Source of the DNA: Pyrrhoderma lamaoense
Taxonomy: Eukaryota > Basidiomycota > Agaricomycetes > Hymenochaetales > Hymenochaetaceae
DNA: 64,000 nucleotides
Assembly: GCA_002794735.1 (NCBI GenBank)
Contig: NBAZ01000046.1
Location: 1 to 64,000, forward strand
Direction of reading: 5' to 3'
Every line of letters starts with the position of its first letter. The stretch's first letter is position 1. Position numbers and translations under genes: made by a program. Below, one piece after another: positions 1 through 12,560 of the stretch. Under the pieces are notes generated by a model. It was not told the origin of the DNA and did not search any database. It saw nothing but the letters and a program-made list of their open reading frames with translations.

Positions 1-314
1 TCACTAACTTGATGGTGAATAAAGCACCATGTCCGGCACGTTTTCTAATTTACTTATTTATAATCACTTTACAATTTGAATGAGACTTATAACGCACATT
101 GGGAAAGTCTCGTTCCATTGAGGTGGTGTTTCATTGACGGATCTCGTTCTATGTCTCTCTTCTCCATACGAGATTTTAACGTATAAATCTGGGGGTTTTG
201 ATTTTCCAGGGACAATAATATCAGATCGTGTTACTAGTAGTGAGGGTCGATCAGTCAACGAGAAACTATAACGAACACTCCAAACGAACCTCGAAGGGTG
301 TAAAATGACGCCAT
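1..314 (-). CDS. N0: C2-NACHT-WD40 family gene, 5' end only (runs off left edge)
   Basis: This is the first part of a family member that leaves the window on the left. The start codon at 314-312 opens a 25-nt first exon (314-290) reading MASFYTLR. Exon 2 (233-98) carries the C2-like core, with GKSKPPDLYVKIS and PPQWNETFP. Exon 3 begins at 44 and reads into FTIKL, the conserved next strand, in frame to the edge. Exon sizes and splice phases match the complete copies further right. The acceptor chosen for exon 3 (ag before 44) gives IKRAGHG in place of the usual TCSD motif, so that stretch is divergent. Nothing beyond the C2-like domain is visible, so I cannot say whether the gene is functional. 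Confidence 0.75.
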
Positions 315-374
315 GGATAATTATCTAGCTTACTTTGAGCTAAAGGGTATAACTATCACACTTGGAGGGTATAG

Positions 375-445
375 GGTTGAGCTCGGAGCGAAAGAGGAGA
401 CCAGGCTCAGTGATATTTTACTGTCTCAAGGCTGTTCGATGTAAA
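375..445 (-). promoter_or_regulatory. Upstream block of N0, family type
   Basis: Read on the minus strand, this holds AACAGCCTTGAGACAG followed by ATATCACTGAGCC and GAGCTCAACCCTATACCC. The same ordered blocks lie 60-130 nt before the start codons of N5, N7 and N9. Conservation ahead of several paralogues suggests promoter or 5' leader function, but shared ancestry alone could also explain it. Confidence 0.5.
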
Positions 446-789
446 TTACCAATTTGATGGTAACTCTAGAAGCCAGAATGGGACGTAGGAATGACTACGA
501 TCGTGATATCAAGTTATAAATAAATGTAGTCATGCATATTCTTTGGAAGAGCTTGGTGGTATCTCTGAGGAAGATGTTTTATCGCAGTAGGACATCAAAG
601 AAAATATGCTTTCTAGGTATAAATATATTTATGATACCAGCAGTGCAGGATGAGAGCGCTCTTCTCATGACTCTGACTAAGAAATGGCCCATCACACTAA
701 AGGCAGGGCACAGGTTTACACAAATAGTTACTTATCAGCGAAATAAGGTTTACTTTCATTAAATGTAAATCCTGATTAGGAATATTTTT
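446..789. other. Intergenic stretch, nothing recognised
   Basis: No open frame here resembles a known family or shows family splice structure. A 76-codon plus-strand frame at 532-762 has biased, low-information content and no support. Confidence 0.5.
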
Positions 790-1058
790 CTCGCAGTCTC
801 AGGGGGTTTAGAGTCTGCTTACAACAGACACAATGCTCTGGCTCAATTTCTGGCCAAAAAGCGAGCAACTCGACTTCGCCGGAGCGTAGAGAAGAATAGA
901 GACCTCTGGGCGGGTTGAGACTCCTCAGACAAGTAGGTGGAGTAAAAACATATGGAATAGAACCCCGATCGAAACTGTAGCTTGAGATAAAAGTGTATAT
1001 TTTCTGCCACACGGACGACTTACAGTAACTACCTACTTAGATAGTCCTACGTCCTACA
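790..1058 (+). repeat. Dispersed repeat A, copy 1 (internally deleted)
   Basis: The stretch from the TTTAGAGTCTGC region through GACGACTTACAGTAA matches 26765-26990 closely in order and sequence, including the CTCGACTTCG, GTAGAG, AGAGACCTC and GATAAAAGTG blocks. It then jumps to CTTAGATAGTCCTAC, which corresponds to the far end of the full copy near 27392-27406. About 400 nt of the full element is therefore missing. No protein is encoded. A solo LTR or a non-autonomous element is possible. Confidence 0.65.
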
Positions 1059-1164
1059 ACGTAGGTATAGCATGAACAAAAAAGGATAATTAGAAACAAA
1101 ATAATACGGAGAATGGCTCAGAATAATTTGTAGGACTAAGGAGGGGTTTTATGAGATGTGTCCA

Positions 1165-4100
1165 TTAGGGACGGAAGCAAGCAGTCCAGTGAGCGCCTTG
1201 ATTGACTGAAAGATCCAACTTTGTTGAAAACCGTGTATTAAGTGTGCGTATGCATGGCCCGTTTACTAGTGAATGACGAAGGTCTGGGGAATCCATATTA
1301 GTAGATCATTGTCGTTTCCAACCAGCAACCATTGTCTTCAAGAAGCCATTTCTTCTTTTCTGATCCAGTGTTTACAGAACCAAATATGAATTGTTCCATC
1401 CCAGGATCCAGATGCGAATTTGATATAGTTACTATCAGCCATAGGGAAAGAGGCAATAGTTTTGACAGGTGATGAAACACGAGCTTGAAAGAAGAGATCA
1501 CCATTCGCTACATCCATATGCAGACAGTCTTATCATCTGATCCTGATAATATCCACCTTCCATCGGGAGAAAAGCATACTGAACTCACATTGTCTGTATG
1601 ACCTGTTATTGGACCATACATTGCTTGGCTAGTCTCAGTGTTCCAGACTTGAATCGTTCTGTCAGAGGACCCGGAGACAGCACAGTAACCAGCAACGAGC
1701 AAGCAACAGAGTTGACTGAGCGAGAGTGACCTTCGAAACTGGAAAGTAGGATGCCATTGGAGGCGTTCCAAATACGGACAGTCGTATCATTTGACTCGGA
1801 GATGATCTTCTTCCCGTCAAAAGTATAACAGACTGAGCAGACCCAGCTTGTATGCCGGTAAGTGGAGTTAAATCCAATGAGCCTCTTTCAACGTTCCATA
1901 TCCGGATAGTACTGTCGCTAGAGCCTGAAGCAAGATGCTTACCATCAGGAGAAAAAGCGACTGAGAAAACCCAGCCAGTGTGACCGTTACAAGTAACATA
2001 ATTATCGTCGATCATATTCCATATTCGTACTGATTCATCGGCAGACCCTGAGGCAAAGTGAGTTTCATCAGACGAAAATGCAACTGATGTAATACTCCAA
2101 GAATTTCCTTGTAAAGGGCCTTTAACCATTTTACCGCTCTTCTCATTCCACACACATACAGTACTATCATCAGAGCCAGAAACAAGAAACTTTCCAGTTT
2201 TTGGAGATATTGCAGTCGCTCGTATTGCTTCTGTCTGCCTTACAGACAGCGAATCCTCTACTCCTTTTTCAACGTCCCAGACCCTGATTGTACCATGATA
2301 TGATCCAGATGCAAAGTGCTTATTGTCAGGTGCGAAAGAGACAGACTTAATTATGGACGTATGACCTTCGAATCTTCTCGGAAAGTATCGTTGTCTTCTA
2401 CATTCCACAATCTTAGTATTTTATCGTAAGATCCGACAAAATACGTTTGCCATCATGAGAATAGGCAAGCGAAGATATCCAACCCATGTTGCCTTCAGAG
2501 AACTTACGTAACACAACACCAGTCGACACCTCCCATACACGAATAGTGCCATCCAATGACCCTGATGCAATTTTCTCGCTGTCCGGAGAAAATGATAAGG
2601 AGGTGACTGAGTCTGAGTGACCTTCGAATGGGTCGGTAATCATGCTTCTACTATGTATATCCCAGACAATGATGGTATAATCCTCCGATCCTGAAGAAAG
2701 GTAGCATCCATTAGGTGAGAATACGACGCTTCGCACGGAACTTGAATGTCCTCTCAGAGGATCCCCAACTGGCGCGCCACTCTCAGTACTCCACAGTTGA
2801 GTAGTATTGTCGTCAGAACCCGATGCTATGTACTTCCCATCTCTAGAAATTGCGACAGAATTAACCTTCTCTAGATGCCCAACAAGTGGCCAAGAACGCT
2901 CTCGCCAGTAAGCGCATTCCATACTCGTATCGTCTTATCCTCAGACCCGACGTAATATATCTCCCATCTTCAGAATACGCAATACTCGTGACCGTCTCCG
3001 AGTGTCCGTGAGTGGGCCAAGAAGTACTTCGCCAGTTATTGCATCCCATACACTGATAACACCTGCCATGATCCCGATGCGATTCGTTTACTATCAGGGG
3101 AATATGATATAGAGTTGATCCATCTGCTAACATTTATATGCTTAACACATGCCATTTGAGGCTTGTTGCCAATATATTCGACATCTGTTAGTGATTGTGC
3201 TCGCTTGCGTAGTGTTTAGCGACGATGGAGTCTTTTGCAAAAGTGGGAGGAATGTCATGTATATATGTGGGGTACTTTGAGAGATGGGCTCGATGAATCG
3301 GAGTAGTTGATAGTGGGCATCTCTAATAAACTCGGATAAATGCGTGCATTTTCCTATTCTGTTCTTAGTTTTGATTATAGACTGACTTTGAATAACTTAC
3401 CTCTAACCAGCTGATTGCATTCTCGAGAGATGGAAGGAGGAAAGCGAATACTGAATCAGTCAGACTAAGAACCTCAATCCAGTAAAGAAAGCGGTTGAAC
3501 ACAAAGTCATCGACTTGGATGCATAAATACTCGGAAAATGGTACTTCTCGTATATGAGAAGCCCAATGACGACAGGAGTATCGTAGGGATGCGGATATTT
3601 CATCACTAACGCGCGTCCTAAGCCCTTGTACATCCATATTCCTGTGGTACGATGACTTCAGCCTGCAAGAATTAAATTGAAGCCCTTTCATCAGCTCAAG
3701 GCATCGAACCGAGATCCACATTTTTTCCTTTTTCTCGTCAATGAACCACGGCTTTCCACTTGTTCTTTTCGACACTAAGTAGTCATATAACGAAGTATGA
3801 TACAACCGGACAGGTTGGCCGCTGCTCGAAAGCAATCAGCGAATGTAATGAGTTGAGAATTCCATGTGACTTCCCGAATCCGAGTCCTAGCAGATCATCT
3901 ATCTCTATGCCTGAGAGCTGTTCCTTCCCAAACATGATTAACGAGAATACCCTAGAGAAACATGCTGACGTATCTTCAGTCCAATCCAGTGAGCGCCCTA
4001 GTACATCGTCGTACAATTTTTCGAGAGACAACGATTTTTCGCGCACTAGATATCTTAGTTCTCCTCCCATATCTTCTTGTCTACTTTCTACAAGTTTCAC

Positions 4101-6226
4101 AGCCGTAGTGGCCCATATAAACAGACCTCCTGCGGCTTCGCCAAGAATTTTCATACTCTCGTTCCAAGACCACCCTGGTTCTACTAGTATTCTTCCATCG
4201 GCCCTCAACTTTCCTAGCTCAGATTCTATATATCTCAGAACATCATCCTTCGACTCCTTCGATTCATGGTCCAGCAGTTTGACTCGAATCTTCAGTTTAT
4301 CTAGTGCTTCGAGTGTTCCAATATCTTCTTCCGGTCTACTAGTGATGAGGAAACGATAATTGGGAGGCAATATCTGCAGCTTTTCCTTAATAAGTCTGAT
4401 GTATGGCCTGCGGGCTTCCCTGTCGCCACACTCATCCAATGCATCAAGGACAGTGAGTACATTAGTATCTAGCCCTTCCCTCTTTGCCACAGCATGAAGC
4501 GGCTCGTACAACAAAACCTCAAATGCTTTATCTGGTGTAGCAGAATCGATATCAAAATCATCAAGCCGTTCCTTGATAGCCCTTGCAACAGCCTGGTTTC
4601 TTTTTGCTAGGCCATATGCAATGGTCCGAAAGATGAAGGCAGGACTACTTTTACCCCTTATAAAGTATTGGTGCGAGCCAAGCCGGCTACCTCGAAAAGT
4701 TTCCGCAACTGTCGTGGCAATGGTACTTTTCCCCGTACCAGCGTTCCCGAGGATGAAGAATACATTCGGCGAATTCCTGTCTTGTACCCACTCCTCTATC
4801 TCTTCCAACATCCTCGACTGTGTTCCTACTAAACACCTTTGACGGTCATGTCCAGCCTCATATTTTGGTTGAAGCTTCTTTTCCAACTCTGCAGCGAATA
4901 AGTTTTGATTTTGTCAGTCATCGAAGAAGCATATACGTATGAGTTCACCTTCTCCGAGTGCTCTTATTTGTGCTTCAATAATTCCCTGTCTCTCAAAAGC
5001 CGATATTAAATCTGTCTTCAGCCTTATCAGTGTAGCGTCCAAGTCATCTATTGCGGATCTCCTGTTTTGTAAAATTGCACGGACTAGAAATATCTTCTAA
5101 TCAGCACGTGAGGTACTACAAACCTTCATTTGACTTGCCAATGAACCTTTTTCGAGCATAGTCTTGTACAAGGATGCTGCACTGAGTGATAAACTCGAGA
5201 ATATCGGTGATATATAGACGCAAGGAAGCTGATGGGTTGTTGAAAACGGATGTGTCTTTAATTACAGAGAATAATCCCATCAGATTCTTTATGAGCTCCC
5301 TAATCCGTTTATCGGTATTGATTTGAGTAGCAATAATCTATATAGATTAAGTAAATCGTTTTCAATGACGTTGCATATTGAGATTTACGTTTAAGAATGC
5401 GGTTGTTATGCACCACGTTAGTTTCAAATATGGGCTTGCCTGTGAATGTCCTTGTTAACATCAAAATTAAGACGACAGCCAACATAGATGTACTTGCATC
5501 TGCTATACTGTTTCCGAATTCAACGAAGGCAGTAATAGTATAACCCACTTTCACCAATGATTGGCACGCCTTGCTCTCTGCTATGCGCTTTGCCGTATCA
5601 AATATTGCATTGACGTCCTCTGCAAAATCACCATGACTAGATGGATGGATGTCCAGGAGGGTGTGAGCAAGATTTACGAGTGTCAGCTCTGCGTTCTTCA
5701 TCTTGTCCGATGTCCGAAGACATAGAAATATTGCACATGAACCGGACTTTGATTGTAGAGGGATGCGGACATCTGTCTTGCCTTAGCTGACGTCTGTGAG
5801 ATGAAATTAATATATCGCTCTTACCTTCACCATTCTCCCTCAGTAATTCTTTCAATGAGCATTCTTTACGTCCAATACTGGTATCTATCAAACCCTCCTT
5901 CATTAGCTTGATTGTGAACATATTCTCGTTGTCCGAGCATGTACATGCACTTGTTAACAATAAGTCATTCTTAGCTTCAGGAATCGAAATGTATAGATGA
6001 TGGGGTGACGTACATTGGAAAAGTCTCATTCCACTCGGGTGGTAGCCTATTTACAGAGCTTGTTCTACAGCTCTCATCTCCAAATGAGGTCTTAACGTAT
6101 AAATCTGGTACTTTTGATTTCCCTGAGACAGTCATATCCGATTTTGATACTAGAGAGGATGATCAGTACACCAGGAACTCTCTTTCATACTCATAGCGAA
6201 CCTCGAAGAGTGTAGTATAATGCCAT
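1165..6226 (-). pseudogene. N1: decayed C2-NACHT-WD40 gene
   Basis: All nine family exons can be placed (6226-6202, 6149-6014, 5949-5825, 5772-5498, 5439-5389, 5337-5139, 5083-4949, 4888-3401, 3363-1165). The C2-like, helical and coiled-coil exons are open and in phase. The NACHT exon keeps Walker A (GNAGTGKST), Walker B (LTVLDALDECG) and YRFLITSRPEEDI, but one extra base near 3823, just before the VRLYHTSLYDYL motif, shifts the frame. The WD40 exon is broken by at least six further indels, for example near 3200, 3070, 2900, 2410, 1850 and 1500. The last WD40 repeats and the tail (WIP...LNTRFSTKL) are still recognisable near 1170-1380. Introns 4 and 6 have GC donors (GCAAGT). Intron 8 would be only 37 nt. 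No full product can be made. Confidence 0.85.
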
Positions 6227-6314
6227 GGTTTATTATATATTGGTCAAGTGGATAGATAGATCTTCAGGGTGTGAAGAGCAAAGAGCTGAGACAAGAGTGA
6301 TAAAGAATGCAAGG

Positions 6315-6415
6315 CTTGGTATTATCAACCCTGGCTAAAAGCCGACTTTATGGATATCACCGGTTGATAGTAAAAATAGAAAGCATGGGAACGCGTTGAT
6401 TTGGATCAAAATGAG
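6315..6415 (-). promoter_or_regulatory. Upstream block of N1
   Basis: On the minus strand this reads TTGATCCAAATCAACGCG, then TTCCCATGCTTTCTATTTTT and ACTATCAACCGGTGATATCC. The same succession, with the ACCGGTGAT core, precedes N2, N5, N7 and N9 at similar distances from the ATG. It is probably the core promoter region of the family and is retained although N1 itself is broken. Confidence 0.55.
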
Positions 6416-6719
6416 TTAGATGTGATGAGGCTAGGCCAGTCTAGAAGCTCTCAAGTGACTGATGTTTGTAAAATGGACTTGTGTAGGCTTACTACCCATG
6501 AATATATCACTACAACCTTAACACACAAACACTTCGTGTTACGGACTTTCCCCATTTAAATGCTGCTCACTATGTACCAAGATTCAACAACTAATTATCA
6601 TATTGCCGATTTAACTCACATGTATCTGTGAGTATACATGTAATAATAAAATATAGAATCACAAATGCTGCTGAGTTAATTGGATATACAAATCAATTAC
6701 TTTGAGTAAAAATGCATAG

Positions 6720-7010
6720 CTATAGATAAAAGCTTTTTAGATGGGCTACAAGGAGCAGTGTGATGGGAAAAAGGTGCCAGAAGTTCATCTGATTAGTCAT
6801 AGATTGGCTTAGGAATCTTCTTACGCTCTCGCAAGGCTGTCCAGCCAGACCATGATTTTGATCTTGACTAACCACTCCAAAAAGCCTTGAGTGACACACT
6901 TGAAACGCGATTGGATTTTCTCTCATCAAAGGAAGAAATGACATATATATAATATACGCATACTCCTTTATGAGATCTCACAACGAATCAGAACTCCAAG
7001 CCTAGGCAAC
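6720..7010 (-). pseudogene. Relic of the NACHT-to-WD40 linker of a lost family member
   Basis: On the minus strand, ATCTCATAAAGGAGTATGCG followed by TATATATGTCATTTCTTCC and TTTGATGAGAGA corresponds to the start of the WD40 exon in intact genes (motif EPISQSSPHIYMSFLPLMRE). The following CACTCAAGG...GGAGTGGTTAGT resembles relics at 43.2, 51.2 and 60.5 kb. No reading frame is maintained. It implies that another minus-strand member once stood between N1 and N2. Confidence 0.55.
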
Positions 7011-7324
7011 CTAGAAGCTTTACTAGCAGCTCTACTGCACTGTAAGACTGTAAACAAGTTTCTTTATATCTTAATTTTTCGATGTTTTCACCTATACTTA
7101 TACAAGGTATTACTGAGGCTCGAGTTGTTTTATGATAAAATCGGCACAAAACAATGAGTAGATGAAGTAAGGAATTATAGTAAACCTCATTGGAAGCAGA
7201 AAAAGGTGGTGTTGCTATGCGTATGATAAATGAAGTAGTTATGGTGTATTTGAGAGTAGTATTTTTAGTAGGAGTCTACTTTATGTGTGGCTAAAAACAG
7301 GCGCAGCTGTATCACGTCCGATTC

Positions 7325-7470
7325 TATTTGATCCTCACACTTCTCTATTTTTACTATCGACCGGTGATGTCCATCTAGTCAACATTGAGGCAAGTTACTA
7401 ATCAACCATCACAGATCCCGATCTCCTCCCTTCATCAATGCTTAACCCTCTACCCCTTCATAGCCTAAGA
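7325..7470 (+). promoter_or_regulatory. Upstream block of N2
   Basis: CTATTTGATCC, CTCTATTTTTACTATCGACC and GGTGATGTCC are followed by ATTGAGGCAAG and a pyrimidine-rich stretch with TTAACCCTCTACCCCTTC. The order matches the upstream regions of N5, N7 and N9. The start codon of N2 lies about 115 nt after the ATTGAGGCA element. Confidence 0.55.
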
Positions 7471-7507
7471 ACGTATCCTCTCAGTCAAGCAAGCAGGATT
7501 TCTAACC

Positions 7508-10500
7508 ATGACAACGTCTTACACTCTTCGAAGTTCGTAATGATTACCCCAAATAGCTCTTTGCTGGCTGATCATTCTCTCTAGTATCACGATCGGATAT
7601 AACTGTTCCCGGAAAATCAAAAGTACCAGATCTATACGTTAAAATCTCGTTCGGAGATGAGAGTTGTAGAACAAGCTCTGTTAATAGATTACCACCCGAG
7701 TGGAATGAGACCTTTCCGATGTACGTTACCCGATCATCTGTTCATCTCAATTTTGAAGCTAAAAATGACATTTTGCGGTCAAGTGCTTGTACATGCTCGG
7801 ACATTGAGAATAGGTTCACAATCAAGTTGATGAAGGAGGGTTTGATTGATACTAGTATTGGCAGTGTGGAATGTTCATTGGAAGAAATTCTAAGGGAGAA
7901 CGGTGAAGGTAAGAGTAATTATAGTATTTTCTCATACAAGTGCTAATTGAAGCAAAATAGATGTCTGCGTTCCTATGCAATCAAAGTCAGGATCACATGC
8001 AATATTTTTATGCCTTCAACCATCGGATAGAATGAAGAATGCCGAGATAACTCTCATAAATCTTGCTCACGCCCTCCTGGACATCCATATCTCTAGTCAT
8101 GGTAACTTTGCAGAGGACGTCAATGCGATATTCGATACAGCTAAGCGCGTAGCAGAAAGCAAGGCATTCCAATCATTGGTGGAAGTGGGTTATACTATCA
8201 ATGCTTTTGTTGAATTCGGGGATGGCATAGCAGACGTGAGCACTTTCCAAACAGATTACCATTCTCTACTTCGATCTTACTGGACGGATTATAGGCGAGC
8301 CCCTATTTGAAAATAACATGGTGCATAACAACTGCATTCATGAACGTGAGTATCAAAGAAAGGCGTTATTGAAATCGATATACTAAACCGTCATAGATTA
8401 TTGCTACTCAAATCAATACGGATAAACGGATTAGGGAGCTTGTTAAGAATCTGATGGGATTATTCTTGGTCATCAAAGACACTTCCATTTTCAACAACCC
8501 ATCTGACTCCCTACGAGTAATCATCACCAATCTCCTCGAGTTTATCACACAGTGCAGCACCCTTCTCCAAAACTATGCGCGGAAAAGATTCATAAGTAAG
8601 TTGATTGATTGTGGCCGCTACTTCACGTGTTGATTGTATAGTATTATCAGTCCGAGCGTCCTTCAGGATAAGAAAGGTGCAATAGAAGATCTTGAGACTA
8701 GATTAGCAAACTTGAAAGCAGACTTGATATCGGCATTTGAGAGGCAGGGCACTATTGAGGTGGAGATAAGAGCACTCAGAGAAGGTGAGCTTAGATCCAT
8801 GACATCATCAATGTCCACTCATGATTTTACTTGTGACAGAGCTAGAAAAGAAACTGAAACCAAAGCATGAGGGCGGGCGTGATCGTCGAAGATGCTTGGA
8901 AGGAACAAGTCAGAGTTGTTAGAAGAGATAGAGAGATGGGTGCAAGACAAAAGTATGCCGAATGTACTCTTCATTCTCGGCCACGCCGGTACGGGAAGAG
9001 TACGATCGCCACAACGGTTGCGGAAACATGTCGAGGTGCCCGGCTTGGATCACATCAATACTTTATACGAGGAAAAAGCGACCCGCTTTCATCTTTCGAA
9101 CTATTGCACATGGCTTAGCAAAACAAGATCAGGCTGTTGCAGAGGCTATCAAAGCGCAACTTGTTGATAACGATCTTGAGTCAGTTACACCAGATAAGGC
9201 ATTCGAGGTCTTACTGTATGAACCACTTCACACGGTGATGAGGAAGAAAGAGACGAAAGTCAACGTCCTTACCGTTCTTGATGCGTTGGACGAGTGCGGA
9301 AGTAGAGAGACTCGAAAGCCGTATATCAGACTGATCAAGGAAAAGCTACAAACATTACCTCCCAATTACCGCTTTCTTATCACGAGTAGGCCGGAAGAGG
9401 ACATTGCTTCATCTGAGGAGTTGAAAGAGTTAAAGATACACAATATATGGCTTGGTCACGACACGGATGATGCAAAGCGTGATGTGCTGACCTATATTGA
9501 AACGGAATTAGGGAGGTTAAGGAGGATTGGAAGATTATCAGTAATGCCAGACTGGGAATGGGAAGAGAGTATGGCAACCCTAGGGACTGCAGCAGGTGGT
9601 CTCTTTATATGGGCAGCGACGGCTGTGAGGCTTATCGAAAGCAAGAAACAAAATAAAGCGGGCGAACTATTGCGAATAGTAGATACAAAGTCTTTATCGC
9701 TTGACAATCTTTATGCGACTGCACTCGAGAATTCTCTTGATTGGGATGATGCAACGAAAGGTGACTTCCAGAGAATATTTTCGATTATATTGTTTGGAAA
9801 AGAGCAGCTGTCAATCGCGTCTATGGATGCGTTATCGGGAGTTGACCTTGGGACGACACAGAGCATTCTCGAATGTTTACGTTCATTAGTCACGTTCGGG
9901 GCTAACGAGCCAGTTCGCTTGTATCATACCTCTCTATATGACTATCTGATGTCTGAAGGAGCGCGTGGAGCTCCATGGTTTATTGACGAAGAAAGGGAGA
10001 AAGCACGAATATCACAACAATGCTTCAAGGTGATGAAGGAGCTTCGATTTAACATCTGCAAACTGGAGTCATCGTATCAGCTAAACATGGACGTACCTGG
10101 ACTTGAGGAGAGTGTAAAAGACAATATCTCTTCCCCGTTACAATATACCTGCCGCCACTGGGCTTCTCATCTGCAAGAGGCTCCTTATTCAAAAGATCTA
10201 AGTAATCAGCTCGAATACTTCGCACTCAACCAATTACTGTTTTGGGTTGAGGTCCTCAGCCTCACAGGCTCGTTATTTGCTTCTCTTTTACAATCGCTCG
10301 AGAATTCCATCAACTGGATAGGGGTAAGTTATTCTAGACTAAACCAGGGTTCGAACTAACATCTTTACAGAGCAGACGCTCCAAATTATCTGCATTCTTG
10401 CAAGATGCTCACGATCAACTTCTTCGATTCATCGAACCTATCTCTCAAAGCAGTCCGCATATATACATGACATTCATCCCTTTGATGAGAGAGGGCTCTA

Positions 10501-12560
10501 TCGTTGCCAGTCACTACGCTACGGGAGCGCAATCACTGACACAGGTCGAGCATGTCGGCAACAAGCCCCGAATGGCATGTACCAAGCAGATAATTGTTGG
10601 CAGTAGGGTCTATTCTATTTCATTCTCTCCTGATGGTGAACGGATTGCATCGGGATCAGACACGGGTGTTACTGTATGGGATGCAGTAAGTGGAAGACAA
10701 CTTCTCGGGCCACTTGAAGGACATTCAAAAGATGTCACGAGTGTCGCATACTCTGTGGATGGAAAATATATTACATCTGGGTCAGGGGACAATACAGTGA
10801 GAGTGTGGAATGCTGTCACTGGTGAGGATGTACTTGGCCCGCTTGTCGGCCATTCAGATAAAGTAAATTCTGTCGCATTTTCTGGTGACGGGAAGTATAT
10901 AGCATCGGGCTCCGACGATGAGACTATTCGACTGTGGAGTGCTGATAGTGGTGCACCAGTCGGAGAATCATTGAGAGGGCATTCAAGTCCTGTGTTTAGT
11001 GTCGTGTTCTCGCTCAATAGATGCTATCTTGCATCAGGATCTCAGGACGGTACAATCATTTTATGGGATGTACAAAGCAGAAAGATAATATCCGGCCCGT
11101 TCAAGGGGCACTCAGAACCTATCACCTCCCTATCGTTTTCTCCAGACAGCGATAAACTTGCATCGAGTTCAAGGGATGGCACAATTCGTGTATGGAAAGT
11201 GTCGACAAGCAAGGCATTATATACAAGCCCTGAGGACAGTACGGATAGTATTAACTCGGTCGTGTATTCTCATGATGGTAGTCATATTTTGTCAGGATCC
11301 GACGATAACACAGTAATGATATGGAAAGCAGAAGATAGTGATGCTCCTCCAAAGAGATTCGAAGGCCATATTGGCTTAGTCAGGTCCGTTTCATTCGCAC
11401 CTGGCGGTAAGCGCTTCGCATCTGGATCTTGGGATGGAACGATCAGAGTCTGGGACGTCGAAGGAGGAGCGACATTAACAGAATCAGGGTTTAAGATACA
11501 AACTCGTGAAATAGAAGCGATTGCGATTTCTCCCAAAAATGGAAAGCTTCTTGTCTCCGGCTCCAGAGATAACATAGTATGTGTCTGGGACGTCGAAAGT
11601 GGTGGTGTAATCAAACATTATTCTACTTCGGTGAGGTCTGTCGCATTTTCTTCTGACGAAATTAACTTCGCTTCGGGCTCAGAAGACGGGTTGCTACGAA
11701 TATGGAATATGGGCGACGATGAATATGTCACTTGCAACGGTCACACTGACTGCGTTAATTCAGTCGCTTTTTCTCCTGATGGCAAATATCTTGTTTCAGG
11801 CTCTGACGACAACACTATCCGGATATGGAACGTCGAAAGAGGTACATTGGAAATAGCACCACTTACTGGGCATACAGACTGGGTCCTCTCAGTTTGCTAC
11901 TCTCCTGACGGAAAGAAGATCGTTTCCGGATCATATGACAAAACCGTCCGTATCTGGGACGCTTCCAATGGCAATTTAATTTCCAGTTTTGAAGGCCATT
12001 CAGATCGTGTCTACTCTGTTTCGTACTCCTACGATAGCTTATATGTTGCTTCTGGATCTAATGATAACTCTATACAAGTCTGGAATACAAAAATAGGCCA
12101 AGCAGCGTACGGTCCAATAGCGGGCCACGCAGCCAGGGTGACTTCGGTGTGCTTTTCCCCAGATGGAAGATGGATAATCTCAGGATCATTGGACAAAACT
12201 ATCTGCGTATGGAATGCGTCAAATGGAAATATCTTTTTCCAATCCCGTGTCGCATCATCTGTTTATTCCGTCGCTTCCTTCCCTGCATCTGACGGTAGAT
12301 ATATCAAGTTTGCCTCAAGCTCCTGGGATGGGACAATCTATGTCTGGTCTCTAGATACCGAGTCACAAGAAAAGGTTTGGAATATAGAAGATGATGGATG
12401 GCTTACCGGAAGTAATGGTAATTTACTCATGTGGATTCCCCCGGATCTCCGTCACTCACTCGTATATGGACCACGCACTTTAAATACACGTTTTTCAACA
12501 AAATTGCATCTCTCAGTAAATCAAGGCAGCCGATGGTCTTCCTGCTTCCCTTCCTCTTGA
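7508..12560 (+). pseudogene. N2: C2-NACHT-WD40 gene with four clustered 1-nt deletions
   Basis: Exons are 7508-7532, 7585-7720, 7784-7908, 7961-8235, 8295-8345, 8397-8595, 8651-8784, 8840-10323 and 10371-12560. Exons 1-6 are open (C2-like domain and helical region), and exon 9 is open for 730 codons with fourteen WD40 repeats. Compared with N6, single bases are missing near 8658 (exon 7), 8908, 8995 and 9083 (exon 8). The third lies inside the Walker A codons, where GGGG is reduced to GGG. The exon 8 losses sum to three, but the exon 7 loss leaves the message out of frame and brings an early stop. As read, the product would end after the helical region (about 270 residues). Either this is a young pseudogene or the assembly has indel errors. 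The rest of the NACHT exon (Walker B LTVLDALDECG, YRFLITSRPEEDI) is undamaged. Confidence 0.8.

Noticed and set aside
532..762. 76-codon plus-strand reading frame
   Set aside because: No family similarity, no splice context and no conserved counterpart; likely chance.
776..1012. 78-codon minus-strand reading frame
   Set aside because: It lies inside repeat A, and the frame is not kept in the 26.8 kb copy.
3760..4359. 199-codon plus-strand frame opposite N1
   Set aside because: It is the antisense of the NACHT exon and serine-rich as expected from that; similar shadows occur opposite every NACHT and WD40 exon.
1165..6226. Repeat-induced point mutation as the cause of N1 decay
   Set aside because: The damage seen is mainly indels, and no strong C-to-T or G-to-A excess is obvious by eye; a proper RIP index would be needed to exclude it.
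10610..11017. 135-codon minus-strand frame within the N2 WD40 exon (and similar ones in N3, N5, N6 and N8)
   Set aside because: Antisense shadows of WD40 repeats, recurring because the repeats recur.
10371..12560. Regularly spaced repeats suggesting a tandem DNA array or CRISPR
   Set aside because: The period of about 125-130 nt reflects WD40 repeats in a single protein; there are no identical direct repeats with spacers.
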